From NCBI GenBank assembly GCA_018806985.1, contig JADANN010000450.1, forward strand, positions 1,668,835-1,732,834: a DNA stretch of 64,000 nt, written 5' to 3'. The notes beneath the pieces were generated by a model. That model was given only the letters and a program-made list of their open reading frames with translations, made no database searches and was not told the DNA's origin. Of the stretch, positions 1 through 10,919 are shown in pieces; within the stretch, counting starts at the first letter, position 1; each line of letters opens with the position of its first letter. A program made the position numbers and the translations under genes. The DNA comes from Angiostrongylus vasorum. Lineage: Eukaryota > Nematoda > Chromadorea > Rhabditida > Metastrongylidae.

Positions 1-76
1 CAGCCTTAGACTAGACTTCTTCAACTATCAACACTAGTTTTAACTTATTATTTATCTGCCTACTCTTTTTACTAAG

Positions 77-365
77 GGCGCGTGTGGCGCAGTGGTTGGG
101 GGGGGGGCAACTACGACACAAGAGTGGAGTCGATCCCCGCCCCCGACGGCCCACCAAGGCTTCCATCCCTCCTGGGGTCGGCAAATTGATACCAGACTTG
201 TCTGGGAGGATAGCAGCACTGGCTCGATACACCGGTAGGTCACCGTAAATTATTGTAAAGGCTAGATATGCATTAAATCACCCCTAACGATACTTAATGA
301 AATCGAATGCGTGGCGCATCCCTCAGGGATTAATCAACGCCGAGCTTTATCCTTTTACTCTTTTT
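77..365 (+). repeat. tRNA-derived SINE (family A), near full-length
   Basis: The head reads as a tRNA-like pol III promoter: TGGCGCAGTGG is an exact match to the A-box consensus TRGYNNARNNG, and about 45 bases later GAGTCGATCC resembles a B box. The body ends with a stretch running from 'gaatgcgtggcgcatccctcagg' into a short 'ccttttactctttt' tail. The same unit recurs about ten times in the window in both orientations, which defines the family. This copy has a run of G after the A box. Confidence 0.75.
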
Positions 366-379
366 AATGGCAGGGTATA

Positions 380-625
380 TTGCAAAATATAAGTTCAATG
401 TTGCTGAGATATTTGCAATACTCCGAACCACAGGTGCTTACGGTGGGAACTAACGCGCTATTATCCTTTCCGGTATTGATTGATAGAAATAACTCAGAGA
501 CAGACGAAACGAAAGACCGGCATGGTGTGGTGGTGAACGCGTTAGCCACAGGAGAGGGTAATAGCGCGTTCGTTCCCTGCCGCAAACACTTGCGGTCTAG
601 AGTTTTGGAAATATCTCAGCATCAC
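380..625. repeat. Palindromic tRNA-like repeat (family B), two modules head to head
   Basis: Two inverted copies of a module of about 100 bp. The outer ends read 'gctgagatatttgca' on one side and its complement at the other, and the inner parts read 'gcatggtgtggtggtgaacg'. The module oriented rightward contains a GTTCGTTCC element resembling a B box with one mismatch. Other copies lie near 19.6, 23.3, 36.0, 43.2 and 49.8 kb. No protein is encoded. Confidence 0.7.
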
Positions 626-916
626 TGAAGTTATCAACACTTAACAATGGAGATGCAGTGTATGCTATGTGTGCGTGGTGGGGCAAAGAGTACGATGTGC
701 ATTATATCTAAGGCATTCCCTTTCCAGTGTCCCAGTTTGCCATATGAGGATTTTTTTCTGCACTTTTTTGTACTCAGTGGACAGCTTTACAACACTGATG
801 TAAAAAACTCCCACGTCCGACTTTCTATTAACCTCGACATTGATTGAATAATTTCTTTCTAGTTCTGTTTAGCAAACATGAGGGTGTTATTTTGTTTCTT
901 TATTTACGTACAAGCT

Positions 917-946
917 GACGTTTCGGCGGATTTCGCCCTCCTCAGA
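917..946 (-). ncRNA. Hammerhead ribozyme-like motif
   Basis: Read on the minus strand: CTGAGGA, then a stem-II hairpin (GGGCG, loop, CGCC), then GAAACGTC. Flanking GGCT and AGCT can pair as stem I around the predicted GUC cleavage site. Stem III is reduced to about two base pairs, as known for minimal hammerheads of Penelope-like elements. The fold is read by eye; activity is not shown. Confidence 0.65.
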
Positions 947-1052
947 GCCGCTTTCTATGAGGCTTCCACTGAGTATGTCGCGTGGAGACCAACCGCACAG
1001 AGTTCACATGGAAGCGTAATATCCTCATAGAAAAGCCTCATAGAAATCGGCT

Positions 1053-1081
1053 CTGAGGAAGGCGAAATCCGCCGAAACGTC
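1053..1081 (+). ncRNA. Hammerhead ribozyme-like motif
   Basis: CTGAGGA, a strong stem II (GGCG paired with CGCC), then GAAACGTC, with GGCT before and AGCT after forming stem I. It is the mirror partner of the minus-strand copy about 110 bases to the left. All catalytic-core positions of a minimal type-I hammerhead are present (CUGANGA, GAAA, UH at the cleavage site). Confidence 0.68.
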
Positions 1082-1149
1082 AGCTTGTACGTAAATAAAG
1101 AAATAAAAATAACATCTCGTGTTTGCTAAACAGAACTAGAAAGAACAGA

Positions 1150-2500
1150 TGTAAAAGTTATTCCAACCACTGAATAATTTAGAAAAAAAGGCTTTCAGGC
1201 GAGTTCAATGGCCAGTCTTTTGATTGGCATTGACTGTTATTTCAATAAAGGAAGTTCAGACGCAAAAAGCATAAATAGACTTAACATAAGCTGCGAAACA
1301 ATTCCAAATGCCTACAGCTATATGGTTGTATAGTGAACCATAGTAAAAATACAGTGAGCAATAGCACACATACCATTTCATTTCACTAGAGCGATAGAGC
1401 AGAATCTCATCTATAATAATGTCTTGTTCCCAACTCCTTAAGTCCTCTGGTTATCAAAAAAACTACCCTCTATTGCCCAAAACAACGAAATTCGTACCTG
1501 AAGTGAAATTAGGCGCGTGGCGCGTAAATGGCGTAGAAATGCGCCAGCGATGAAAATTTGGGCGTTGTCGCGTCTTCGTAGTCTATGCCCCTTTTTATAT
1601 CGCAGATTATTTGTCATCCTCCTCCAAGTACCATACAGTCGAATTCAGGGAGATAAAGTTACGTACGACCGCATTCTTAGACTTCATCAATTCTCAAAAA
1701 TCCGTCTCGAATTCGAAATTCCCTAACTCCTTTTAGTGTTTTCCTACTGGATTTTATGTAATTTCAATTTTTTCATTGAAATGGCAACCAAAATTAAAAG
1801 AATAAATACGAATAATGGGGGATATCAGTAACGAAAGAAGCCCATGCACCTTCTTCCACCTTCCTTTTTCCCTTGTTCACCAAGTGTTTTCTTCACACGG
1901 GCTTCAGTGAAGTCTCCATTTAGCCACTATGATTCACTGTCTTTCATGGTGAAACTGTAGACACTGCGACCATCACTCGTTGAGCTCTACCGGAAACAAT
2001 CAGGGCTCTTTGTTATCGATGTGCAGTCCCTCAAGCATCGTTATCTATTGAATACGGTCGTCTTCGTTGTTCAACACCTCTTTCATCTAGCCAGAATTTG
2101 AAAGGTATTTAATGATAACAATGTGGTAAGAGGTACTCGAAATACCGGGAGTTTTGCAACCAACAATTTGAAATTCTGCTTGACGGCGCTTCTTGTCTTT
2201 TCCTTGACATTATGTCAATCCTGCTGAAGATAACACTTAATAATAATTGCTGATGTCTCATAAGTCTATTCTTCTGCTACCAAACCGTTGGAATGGTTTT
2301 TCATTTACATAGATATCATCCGTTTTAGTAGGCATCATAAAAAAAGCTGAACCGATGTGATGAATTCGACCAGCAGTAAGTGCCGAAATTTTAGTAACGG
2401 ACAAAATAGCGTGCTGGCTTTCAGAAAGCAAACAATTCAGGCGACATATTCTCACGCCAGGATGAAGTATACAGGTAGACGGATTTGGCACGCAGTTTTG
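1150..2500. other. No gene recognised
   Basis: AT-rich DNA with only short, unrelated open frames. The 69-codon plus-strand frame starting at 1517 has no recognisable domain and no splice-site support. Decayed Penelope sequence probably begins near the right edge. Confidence 0.6.
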
Positions 2501-2539
2501 CAGGTTATAGAAATCGAAACTGAAGTCATAGGACACTTT

Positions 2540-3870
2540 ATTGTCACCATATTGAATACTACGACAGTACTCAATAGACGTCGAAAGTCGGTGATCTTAG
2601 AGTGGCAATTCATGAAATTACTGCTGATGCGCTCTACACCAACGTATCGAATGACTCCGCAATGCAATCCATCCACGAACTTCTTGTTGAACATGAAGGA
2701 AGAATATACATGCATGGCTTGTCTATTCAGTAGCTTATGGTTCACCTAAAAGAGTGCCTATACTGCTCGATTTTCAGATGGTTTGGGAACTATTACGCAC
2801 AAATTACAGCGCTGGCAATGAATGGGACGGCGGTTGGCACCAATTCTCGCCATTGCGTTCATGTCTAAAATAAAAGCCCCTGGTCATCGATCTCCGACCG
2901 CTACTTTACTGCAGATATATAGATGATTGCCCTGTCATCTCCCCTACTCAGGAGGAGATGGACAAATGCTTTGAATTATTGAATGAGCAGTCTGAGTACA
3001 TTAAATTCACCAGGAAGAAACCGAAAGAGAACTGGTTTCCATTTCTTAACGTTCAAATCAACTTATCAAGTAGCGGTTATATGACCAAGTGGCACCGGAA
3101 ACCAAGTAACAAAAACATCCTGGTTCATTTCCTCTCTTCCCACCCTTCACACACAAAGAGGGCGCTTGTGAGAAACATGTTTCGAACAGTCACCTCTGTA
3201 TGCGCAACCAGGGAACTAAAGGAAGAATCGAGCGACTTGGCTCGGTAAATACCCATCTCCAATGGCTACGAAATAGTTACCGCACGAGATAAGTTTAGAA
3301 GCAGAGCGACGCGCCGAAACGATACACTTGGCCGAAAGAAAGTCCCGTTTATGTTGCCCTTTATTAGCGATGAAGTAAGTGTGTCTATTAAACGATGCTT
3401 AAAAAGAGCCGGTCTAGAGGAATCGGTAGCGATAGTTGAAATATCACCGGATCCTCTACGTCCTCAATTAGTTCGTAACCGCTTGTATGACCGTATATGT
3501 GAAACAACAAATTGCGTAATTTGCCCTTACGGCAGGGACGGTGATTGCATGAGTTCAGGTACGATATCCCTGATCTCTTGTACTAATTGCGTAGATGAAT
3601 ATATTGGCGAAACGGGCAGACCTTTGTGTATCCGTATAAAAGAACATCTAGATGGCAAACGAAAACTAATACAAAGTACCCCACTAGGCCCGCATAGGAT
3701 ACAAAAGCATAGCGGAGACGATTTTGAAGTAAAAGTCAATATCCTCGCACGGGATCCTAAAACACCAACGCGCAAACTCCTCAAAATTTTGGGATAAATG
3801 CCAAAAACCCCACAATGAATAGCAGGGAGGAAAGCCCAGAGGTCACACGCGAATTGGCGCCGTATCTTCG
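2540..3870 (+). mobile_element. Penelope-like element, decayed (PLE-1)
   Basis: A retroelement of the Penelope class: reverse transcriptase followed by a GIY-YIG endonuclease. The RT appears in broken frames: ALYTNVSNDSAMQSI near 2630, FRWFGNYYAQI near 2775, and the active-site motif YIDDC near 2920 followed by an open stretch 2958-3248 (MDKCFELLNEQSEYIKFTRK...). Several frameshifts and stops break it before YIDDC. The endonuclease follows at 3351-3797. A near-identical copy lies in opposite orientation at 5.6-7.3 kb, and comparing the two locates the lesions. Nematode GIY-YIG-bearing PLE clade; the exact clade cannot be set by eye. Confidence 0.85.
3351..3797 (+). pseudogene. GIY-YIG endonuclease domain of PLE-1
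   Basis: 148-codon open frame. A cysteine-rich linker (TTNCVICPYGRDGDCMSSG) precedes the nuclease core: ISCTNCVDEYIGETGR, where YIGET is the second half of the GIY-YIG signature, then IRIKEH with the conserved Arg and His. The C-terminus reads RKLLKILG and stops, where active family members carry a Glu after the Arg-Lys-Leu stretch. The metal-binding Glu therefore appears to be lost. The 5' boundary is arbitrary because the preceding RT frame is broken. Likely inactive. Confidence 0.8.
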
Positions 3871-3989
3871 CATCAATTCCTGATATGGGGTGGTGCAGTC
3901 ATCAACCATATGCGACTATAACCAGCTGTTCTAATCTTCCTCATTGGAAGTCACGAAAAAAGCGGTGAATGTTTCGAGAAGCTGTTGAC

Positions 3990-4205
3990 CATGTAATTAC
4001 CATAGAGTTTCTCGTCTTTTTGTAAGTGTTATTGAAGCGTTTGGCCTAATAAATTGCACATCAGACACCCTTCCAGGCTCTGAAGGCGATACTGCCGAAA
4101 CGTCAGCTACTGTTGTATTATATTGTGTTTTTCTATGCAAGTAAATGTATGCTGTATACCAACCTCGCGATTGCTGAACAAGAAAACAACGCATGACTGC
4201 TGATG
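3990..4205 (+). repeat. PLE terminal repeat with degraded hammerhead
   Basis: Follows PLE-1. It contains 'tgccgaaacgtcagctac' and 'gaacaagaaaacaacgca', shared with the repeats near 5.3, 7.4 and 36.5 kb. The hammerhead core at 4080-4104 has lost three bases of CUGANGA (it reads CTGAAGGCG), so it is probably inactive. Confidence 0.75.
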
Positions 4206-4347
4206 CTTTGTCTCAACCTCTGGAACTTCACTTAGGACAACAGATTCTTTCTCCCTAAGGTGATCCGTTGTAAACAGTTACAATAAATCGGGTAGACCTA
4301 TGCAAGTGTATCAACGTCAAAATTCCCAGATACTCCTTGTGAAGGGG

Positions 4348-4650
4348 TGCGTGTCGCGCAGTGGTCGGAGACGCCCTGCAATGCACATGGAATCAATCCC
4401 CGGCCCCAGGCCCAGCAAGCCTACCATTCCTCCGGCATCGGCAAATCGGTATAAAACTTGTCTGAGAGGATAGTGGCACTGGCTCGATACATCTGTAGAC
4501 CACCGTAAGTAATCTGTAGACCATCATAAGTAATTGTAAAGGCCAGATATGCATTTAATCACCTCCATACGATGGATAATGAAGTCGAATGCATGGCGCA
4601 TCCCTGAGGGATTGATCAACTCCGAGAGCATTATCCTTTATCCTTGTGAC
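4348..4650 (+). repeat. tRNA-derived SINE (family A)
   Basis: Starts with 'gcgtgtcgcgcagtggtcgg' (A box with one change) and has GGAATCAATCC at the B-box position. The body contains an internal tandem duplication near 4500-4535 ('gaccaccgtaagtaat' and 'gaccatcataagtaat'). Confidence 0.75.
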
Positions 4651-5204
4651 TTAAATTATGGCTTCTTTAACACCGTCGTCAAGGAAACGAAAGAGCCAAT
4701 TTCAGTTATTATTTGTGTTTTCCACAACAGCTCTTCCAAAACCCAATTAAGGTATGACAGCACAGAAATCTCAATCAGTGGCGGCAGTAATTGGATTTCA
4801 ATAATTCATCCTTTTCGCCTTCTCATTCTTTTGCTAGAGGGAAGAACTTGCACGAAGAGTGCAACTGTCCAGTCCCATGTATAGCTTTAGGACTAAGATG
4901 ACATCGCATGGACAAAATTCTGCAGACATTACTGGGAGACATGCGAGCACACCACACAAGTATGTACAAAACATATCTCAATAAGATAAACAGTGGTAGG
5001 GAATCTATCGCTGATCTGCTCTTTCGGTCCTAATTCGGGTCCCTGGCCATAATCAGCGAGATTGCCTAGAAAGCGATTAACTAACTAGCTCAAAATCCTT
5101 AGCGTGAGGAACAAAGAAAGAGAGAGTGGCTATAAAGGAAAACAGTTGGAAACCTGGTAAGGAGTAAACTAGTGGTTCCAGAACTGAAGATTCAGTTTCC
5201 AGGA

Positions 5205-5375
5205 TCGACTTTCTATTAACCTTGGCATTGGATTATAAATTCACCGTTTTCTTTCTCAGCAATCGCGAGATTGTTAAACAGCATACGTTTACTTCTATAC
5301 AATAACACATACAACACAATAGTCGCTGACGTTTCGGCAGAATCGCCTTCTTCAGAGCCTCGAAGGGCATAGTGA
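5205..5375 (-). repeat. PLE terminal repeat (3' side of PLE-2)
   Basis: The same repeat as at 4.0-4.2 kb, in reverse orientation, lying downstream of the minus-strand PLE-2. It carries an intact hammerhead-like core. Confidence 0.78.
5328..5355 (-). ncRNA. Hammerhead ribozyme-like motif
   Basis: Minus strand: CTGAAGA, then stem II GGC-loop-GCC, then GAAACGTC, with stem I from flanking GGCT and AGC. All core residues are intact. It sits in the PLE-2 terminal repeat, where hammerheads are known to occur in this retroelement class. Confidence 0.7.
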
Positions 5376-5639
5376 TATGCATCTTACTAGATCAAACGCG
5401 TCAACAGCACAAACAGAGAGATGAAAATCTGCACGATAATTGCAAGATCTACGGCTTCTCGAAAGACCCACCGCTTTTTTTCACCTGTCTTCCACAGAGG
5501 AAGAACAGCCACTCAGAGTCGCATATGGTTTACGACTACACCACACAACATCAACTATCGATACGAAGATACGGAGCGAGATCACGCGCATTCCTACCTG
5601 CTATTCATTGTGGGATTTCTGGCAGTCATCCAAAATGCC

Positions 5640-7320
5640 TCGAGGAGTTAGAGCGTTGGTGTTTTAGGATCCCGTGCGAGGATAGCCACTTTTACATCAA
5701 AATCGTCTCCGCTATGCTTTTGTATCCTATGCGTGCCTAGTGGCGTGCCTTGCTTGCTTTTCGTTTGCCATCTAGGTGTTGTTTTATGCGGATACATAAA
5801 AAGTCTGCCCGTTTCGCTGATATATTCATCTACGCAATTATTACAAGAGATCAGGTATATCGTAGCTGAACTCATGCAGTCACCGTCTCTGCCGTAAAGG
5901 CAAATTCCGTAATTCTGTTTTTCACATAGACGGTCACACAAGCGGTTACGAACCAACTTGCGACGAAGACTATTCGGTGGTATTTCAATTATCGCTACCG
6001 ATTCCTCAACATCTGCCTTTCTTAAGCACCGCTTTTACCGCTATACTTATTTCATTGCTAATGAAGGGCAAAATGAGCGGGGACTTTCTTTCGGCCCTGT
6101 GTTTCGTTTCGGCGCGTCGCTCTGCTTCTAAACTTATCTCGTGCGGTAACTATTTCGTAGCCATTGGAGATGGGTATTTACCGAGCCAAATCGCGCTATT
6201 CTTCCTTTTAGTTCCCTGATTGTGCACACAGAGGTGGGTGTTCGAAACATGTTTCTCACAAGCGCCCTCTTTGTGTGTGAAGGGTGGGAAGAGAGGAAAT
6301 TAACGAGGATGTTTTTTGTTACTTGGTTTCCGGTGCCACTTGGTCATATAACCGCTACTTTATAAGTTGATTTGAACGTCAAGAAATGGAAACCAGTCCT
6401 CTTTCGGTTTCTTCCTGGTGAATTTAATGTACTCAGACTGCTCATTCAATAATTCAAAGCATTTGTCCATCTCCTCCTGAGTAGGAGAGATGATAGAACA
6501 GTCATCTATATATCTGCAGTAAAGTAGCGGTCGGAGATCGATGACCGGGGCTTCTATTTTAGACATGAACGCAATGGCGAGAATTGGTGCCAACCGCTGT
6601 CCCATTGTCAGCCCTCTAATTTGTGCATAATAGTTCCCAGACCATCTGAAAATCGAGCAGTTTAGGCACTCCTTTGAGAGAGCCATAAGCTGCTGGATGG
6701 ACAAGCCATGCGTGTTTATTCTTCCTTTATGTTCACCAAGAAGTTTGAAGATGGGTTGCATTATCGAGTCATTCGATACGTTGGTGTACAGCGCGGAAAC
6801 GTCGAAGGACTCCACCACGTACGCGTTATTAGGAGTCGCGTTAAGTAGACCTTCTAGGAACATTTGGGTGTTTGTAAAGTGAGCTGAAGTATGGTTAAGC
6901 AACTGGGTAAGTATTAGGTTTAAAAACCAGGTTTTTTCTATCCGTTGGCCCGTCTAGACAGCTGATGATGGGTCTAACCTTAAATGATGACGGATTGGTT
7001 GACGCACGATCATCAGGTGATACCAACTTATGTGTTTTAATAAGTAAGTATAGAACAGGAAATGTTGGTTTATTGATTTTAAAGTGCGAAATAACGATGA
7101 TTTTAAACCTGCAGCCTGTGCCACACTGATCCACTGATTGTTTAGCTTTCGGTACTGACCTTTGTATTCCTTTTCAGAGGATGGGCGATAAAGGATAGCA
7201 TCACTAAGATGTTCCTCTGTTATCTCAACATCCAGCCGGCGAGGAGTAACTACGTACTCTCCCTCCTTATCACTAACAGAAAATGTTATTGTTTTCGAGT
7301 TTATTAATTCTCCAGTTTCT
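5640..7320 (-). mobile_element. Penelope-like element (PLE-2), best-preserved copy
   Basis: Read right to left: an N-terminal region near 7320-7140 (GEYVVTPRRLDVEITEEHL), then LLIKTHKL and FKVRPIISCLDG (RT N-terminal motifs) at 7134-6895. A 180-codon RT frame follows at 6902-6360 with FDVSALYTNV, RGLTMGQRLAPILA and YIDDC. Then come the thumb region and a GIY-YIG domain at 5956-5648. Frameshifts separate the blocks. The endonuclease reads YISET where PLE-1 has YIGET and shifts frame soon after. Inverted terminal repeats lie on both sides (5.2-5.4 and 7.3-7.5 kb). Confidence 0.87.
6360..6902 (-). pseudogene. Reverse transcriptase core of PLE-2
   Basis: 180 codons covering the palm and fingers of a Penelope RT: FDVSALYTNVSND (motif A, Asp), MGQRLAPILAIAF (motif B) and YCRYIDDC (motif C, two Asp). 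The catalytic Asp residues are all visible. The open frame is cut at both ends by frameshifts, so no complete polyprotein can be made from this copy. Confidence 0.85.
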
Positions 7321-7495
7321 TGTGCTGTTGAAGTGTTTGACCCAGTAAGTTGCGTGTTAGTGTACCCTTCTAGGCTCTGAAGAAGGCGATTCTGCCGAAA
7401 CGTCAGCTACGGTTGTGTTGTATGTGTGTTATTATATGGAAGTAAACGTATGCTGTTTAACAACCTCGCTACTGCTTAAAAAAGAAAACGACGAA
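7321..7495 (+). repeat. PLE terminal repeat (upstream of PLE-2, inverted relative to it)
   Basis: Contains 'gccgaaacgtcagctac' and 'ggaagtaaacgtatgctgtt', as in the other terminal repeats. Its orientation is opposite to PLE-2, so the element is bounded by inverted copies. Confidence 0.75.
7377..7404 (+). ncRNA. Hammerhead ribozyme-like motif
   Basis: CTGAAGA, A, GGC-GATTCT-GCC as stem II, then GAAACGTC. GGCT before and AGCT after give a four-pair stem I. The core is identical to the copy at 5328-5355. Confidence 0.72.
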
Positions 7496-7827
7496 TTTTT
7501 GAAGGTTAAGTCGTTGATCTTCTAATTCAGAACCTATACTAATATTGAACCTCAAAAAACCTCAAAAAAATCGAAATTATTACGGCACCTTTTTATATTA
7601 GTTATTATTCACCTGTTAATCAATTGATCCGTGGGCAATGGTGTATGTACTCGTTCCTGCTTCGCATTTATAGTTGACAAGACTCCACGTATTGACCGGA
7701 ACCATTTGCTCTCTTCGAAGAACGTTAAGACATGTTTCCTGCGAAAAAAACCTCTTGATATCAGAACTTTTCTCATTGGTTGTCTAGCAGATGTTGAATT
7801 CCTATCCTCTGCTACAAACTCGGGTGG

Positions 7828-7960
7828 TCGAGTAGCGCAGGGACAGTGAAGCCGTTCAACACGAGCACAGTATTGGTTCGACCCTGCCTCGGGCTCAACA
7901 GGCCTCTCATCCCTCCGGACTAGCGAAAATTGGTGTACCAGACTTGTTTTGGTAATGTCC
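7828..7960 (+). repeat. tRNA-like SINE head, second family
   Basis: TAGCGCAGGGA resembles an A box and GGTTCGACCC is an exact B-box match. The downstream part ('tctcatccctccgg', 'gtaccagacttg') resembles family A, so this is a related SINE with a different tRNA head. Similar heads lie near 17.6 and 29.9 kb. Confidence 0.6.
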
Positions 7961-8249
7961 ACTGTGTGCAATCCAAGTGGGAATGCTCCAGACCTGTTAT
8001 CGCAAAACTCCAGGGAGCATTTCGACTCAAACAGCATTCAACGACATCCATAAAGAAAACGACAGTCCTCAAGCGTCAGTTGAATCTAGAAGTGAAGAAG
8101 GAAGACGTTCATGCACGATGGGTGCGAGGAAAAAAAAGCTACAGTTCGCTTCTTAGGTACCGTAACACTCAGCAGGCTCTTCATCTTAATAATCTGTGGA
8201 ATCTGCGGTTTCTACAGTCTGCGCTCCTATTTGAAACTCTCTGGCTTGC

Positions 8250-10720
8250 TTAGAACCAATTTGGTCCGGTATTTTATTCCATAAAGTCTCACTGTACATG
8301 TGCTTAAAAAGAGAAGAACGGCACAAGCGCATGGGATGGAAACAGACGTACCTAAACATGTTTCGTTTTGTTTAACATTTCTTAATATTCTTCTAATTTT
8401 CCTATGAAGACCTTTATCATCCCCCCTATCTCCCACCAAATAGCTGAAGTATTCAACGAAAGTTGTTGTATTGACGGTTCAAAAAGGTGAAAATAGCATA
8501 TAGAAAGATAGGGTAGACGAAAAACGATTGCAGATTAAAAAAAGAAACGTTTGGGATCGTGTTTGAAAAACAAATGATAATATGAAGGCGTTTTAATGCA
8601 ACGATCTCTTCCATTATAATGAGTGAGAAACGAAAATTACTACCCAAATCCGATTAGTTTCTATGCGATCTAAAGCAAGAAGAAGAAAAAAAGTCAACAT
8701 ATTTGATAAAGTGAAAATGCCCAAGAAAGTGCGACATCAAAAAAGCCTGAACAGACATCAACTTGGGTGGCAAATTTGAGCGGTATAGTACAATAATAAG
8801 ATGGCTACCTCATGTGGAGAAATTATTTGAGACAGGATGTCTTAGTGAGTGAGTGTTCCGGTCGTCTGCTCTACGGTAGGTGATAGCTTCAGTTATTGGG
8901 CGATATTGTTAATCCCACTGTTATTAGAAGTCGTTTCACAACAATGTGAACCACATATGGGTCACATGTTTAAAAATATGGTGAATTGCTTGGCGTTTAT
9001 CAAACTCTTATGGACGCCTCTGTAGCTGCTAGTGAAAAATAGGCGTTCGCGTCAGTTTTCGGCACCGTATAACCACTGGCTTTAAGCAGAATGCTCAACT
9101 TCGTAAGAAGACGCCACGCGGGACTCTTCGTAGTTGTCACAGAGCAATATCTCAAACTTGGGTAATTAAACCGTTCATATACGTAAATGCAACATTAATA
9201 CAACACTAATATCGACGAAGAACTATTGGCACACAAATAAGGCAAGTTCAAGGCTATGAGGTGTAGTACCTACTACTGAAGCGAGGCTAACAAAGGCATA
9301 AGAGTATTGTAAATAATACTATCACAACATCAGCACTGTGATAACAGCAACTTGATAACAATGACGAGTAAAGGGATGCGGATGATGGCGCCCGCACTAG
9401 CTCGTACAATGGTCCAGATGCCGAGTAGAAGAACAGAATAGTGAGATACAGACGAGCCGTGCATTAGTATGTCCTTGGGATCGTATCTACAGTGGTTGGG
9501 TGCACTTCTACATTAATCGATGACGATAGCAAGTTACCTGAGCATTGGTGGTGCAAGTGACTACGAACGAGATGAGTCATCTGCGGAACACGGTCAGGCG
9601 GCTGGTCTTGGATAACGATATGTCTGCAACGTGAAGTTTGAGCATCGGTGGGTGCCACCATTGCCTAAGAGATCATGGGCCAGAAAGATTACGACTGAGA
9701 AATGATAAGCTTATAGCGGTTTAACAAACACACAGCATAAGTTGGCCGGCCAGCGGCCTTGTAGGTACAGTGTGGGAGGAATGGTACATGCCACTGATGG
9801 CGTTGCAGACAAAACGCATTTGAGGATAGCCGCCGCTACTGACAACGCACCGCAGACCGATTTATAAACAATGAACATTTACATGAGGATGAGGATGAGG
9901 ATGATGATGAGGATACACTGGGCTGATGGAAGCGTGACGTAGTGACTGTGATGATAAACTGAAGTGCAATTCGCAACTGTCATTTGATAATGATATGATG
10001 AAGTTAATGTACAATAATGACTACGTGCAGTAGGACTTAACAACTACGATAATCTACATTGGTGACACACGAGATCAATACGGTACGGATCTCAAAGCGG
10101 ACGAACCAGAATAACAATTCACGAGGCTACTTATATGGTTCTGGAGAAGGCGGTATTTGGCATCGGTCCAGCACCTTACCGAAAACATTCGTTGGCTACC
10201 GTTTCCAAATCCTCTATAAACAAGAAATAGGCTAGCGGAAGACTGCTCTCGCAAACATCCTCATGCCCTTCTTGTTATAGTACGCATGATGACTTTTGGA
10301 CAGTAATAACAAGCAACAAGTTCAGGTTGCAAAAAATAGATTTACATAACAAGACTGTTTACAGCGATCGAAGTTCTTTATTATGGGATCAAAACATTTA
10401 CGTACTATGACATTTTCTAGGCAAGTTGAGAAACAGTGGATATGATCCTTACTACAGAAGATACAGTAACAGAAAGATAGAAATAGATATAGAAAGAAAT
10501 GGAGACTATTCTGGAGATAGTTGCTATAGTCTCATGCATTTTAGTTCACTAAGCATCGTACGATGAAGAATGTATATGTGGCCTTCAACAAGTCTTGTAA
10601 GTACCCTTGATGTATCTGATGAAGTGATTCAAGTGGGATTCCAGTCCAGCGGGACAGACAGAAGCGTAAAGGATTTCATGTAGAAATAGGAATAGACCAC
10701 GCACATGCACGCAAGCATAT
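8250..10720. other. No gene recognised
   Basis: Low-complexity AT-rich sequence with no open frame longer than about 80 codons and no recognisable domain. A small GAGGAT/GATGAG repeat occurs at about 9885-9920. Confidence 0.6.
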
Positions 10721-10722
10721 AT

Positions 10723-10723
10723 A

Positions 10724-10783
<60 letters not shown>
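10723..10783. repeat. (AT)n microsatellite
   Basis: About 60 bases of alternating A and T, just left of a perfect-arm palindrome. Confidence 0.95.
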
Positions 10784-10787
<4 letters not shown>

Positions 10788-10790
10788 GAT

Positions 10791-10832
10791 TTAGGGATTC
10801 GTGATCGAACCAATAATCTCTGCACAAGCTTC

Positions 10833-10866
<34 letters not shown>

Positions 10867-10907
10867 GAAGCTTGTGCAGAGTTATTGGTTCGATCACGAA
10901 TCCCTAA
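10791..10907. repeat. Long inverted repeat with (AT)n core
   Basis: The arms at 10791-10838 and 10861-10907 are complementary over about 47 bases with a single-base difference ('aataatctct' against 'aataactct'), and they meet through an (AT)n core. The arm contains GGTTCGATC, a B-box-like element, so the arms are probably two SINE-like 3' parts in fold-back. Confidence 0.9.
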
Positions 10908-10919
10908 CTGGCAAGAATC

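Larger units (their letters stand above)
856..1146. repeat. Fold-back pair of PLE-type terminal repeats
   Basis: The left arm (about 856-955) and right arm (about 1040-1146) are inverted copies. Both contain 'tttacgtacaagctgacg' or its complement and a 'tagttctgtttagcaaac' block at the outer edge. Each arm carries one hammerhead-like core. The spacer is only about 85 bases and holds no coding sequence, so this is a solo terminal-repeat palindrome rather than a whole element. Confidence 0.75.

Noticed and set aside
4549..4884. 111-codon plus-strand open frame
   Set aside because: Starts within a SINE body and continues into unmatched DNA. No start context or homology.
10585..10897. Minus-strand frames rich in Tyr-Ile repeats
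   Set aside because: Translation of the (AT)n microsatellite, not protein.
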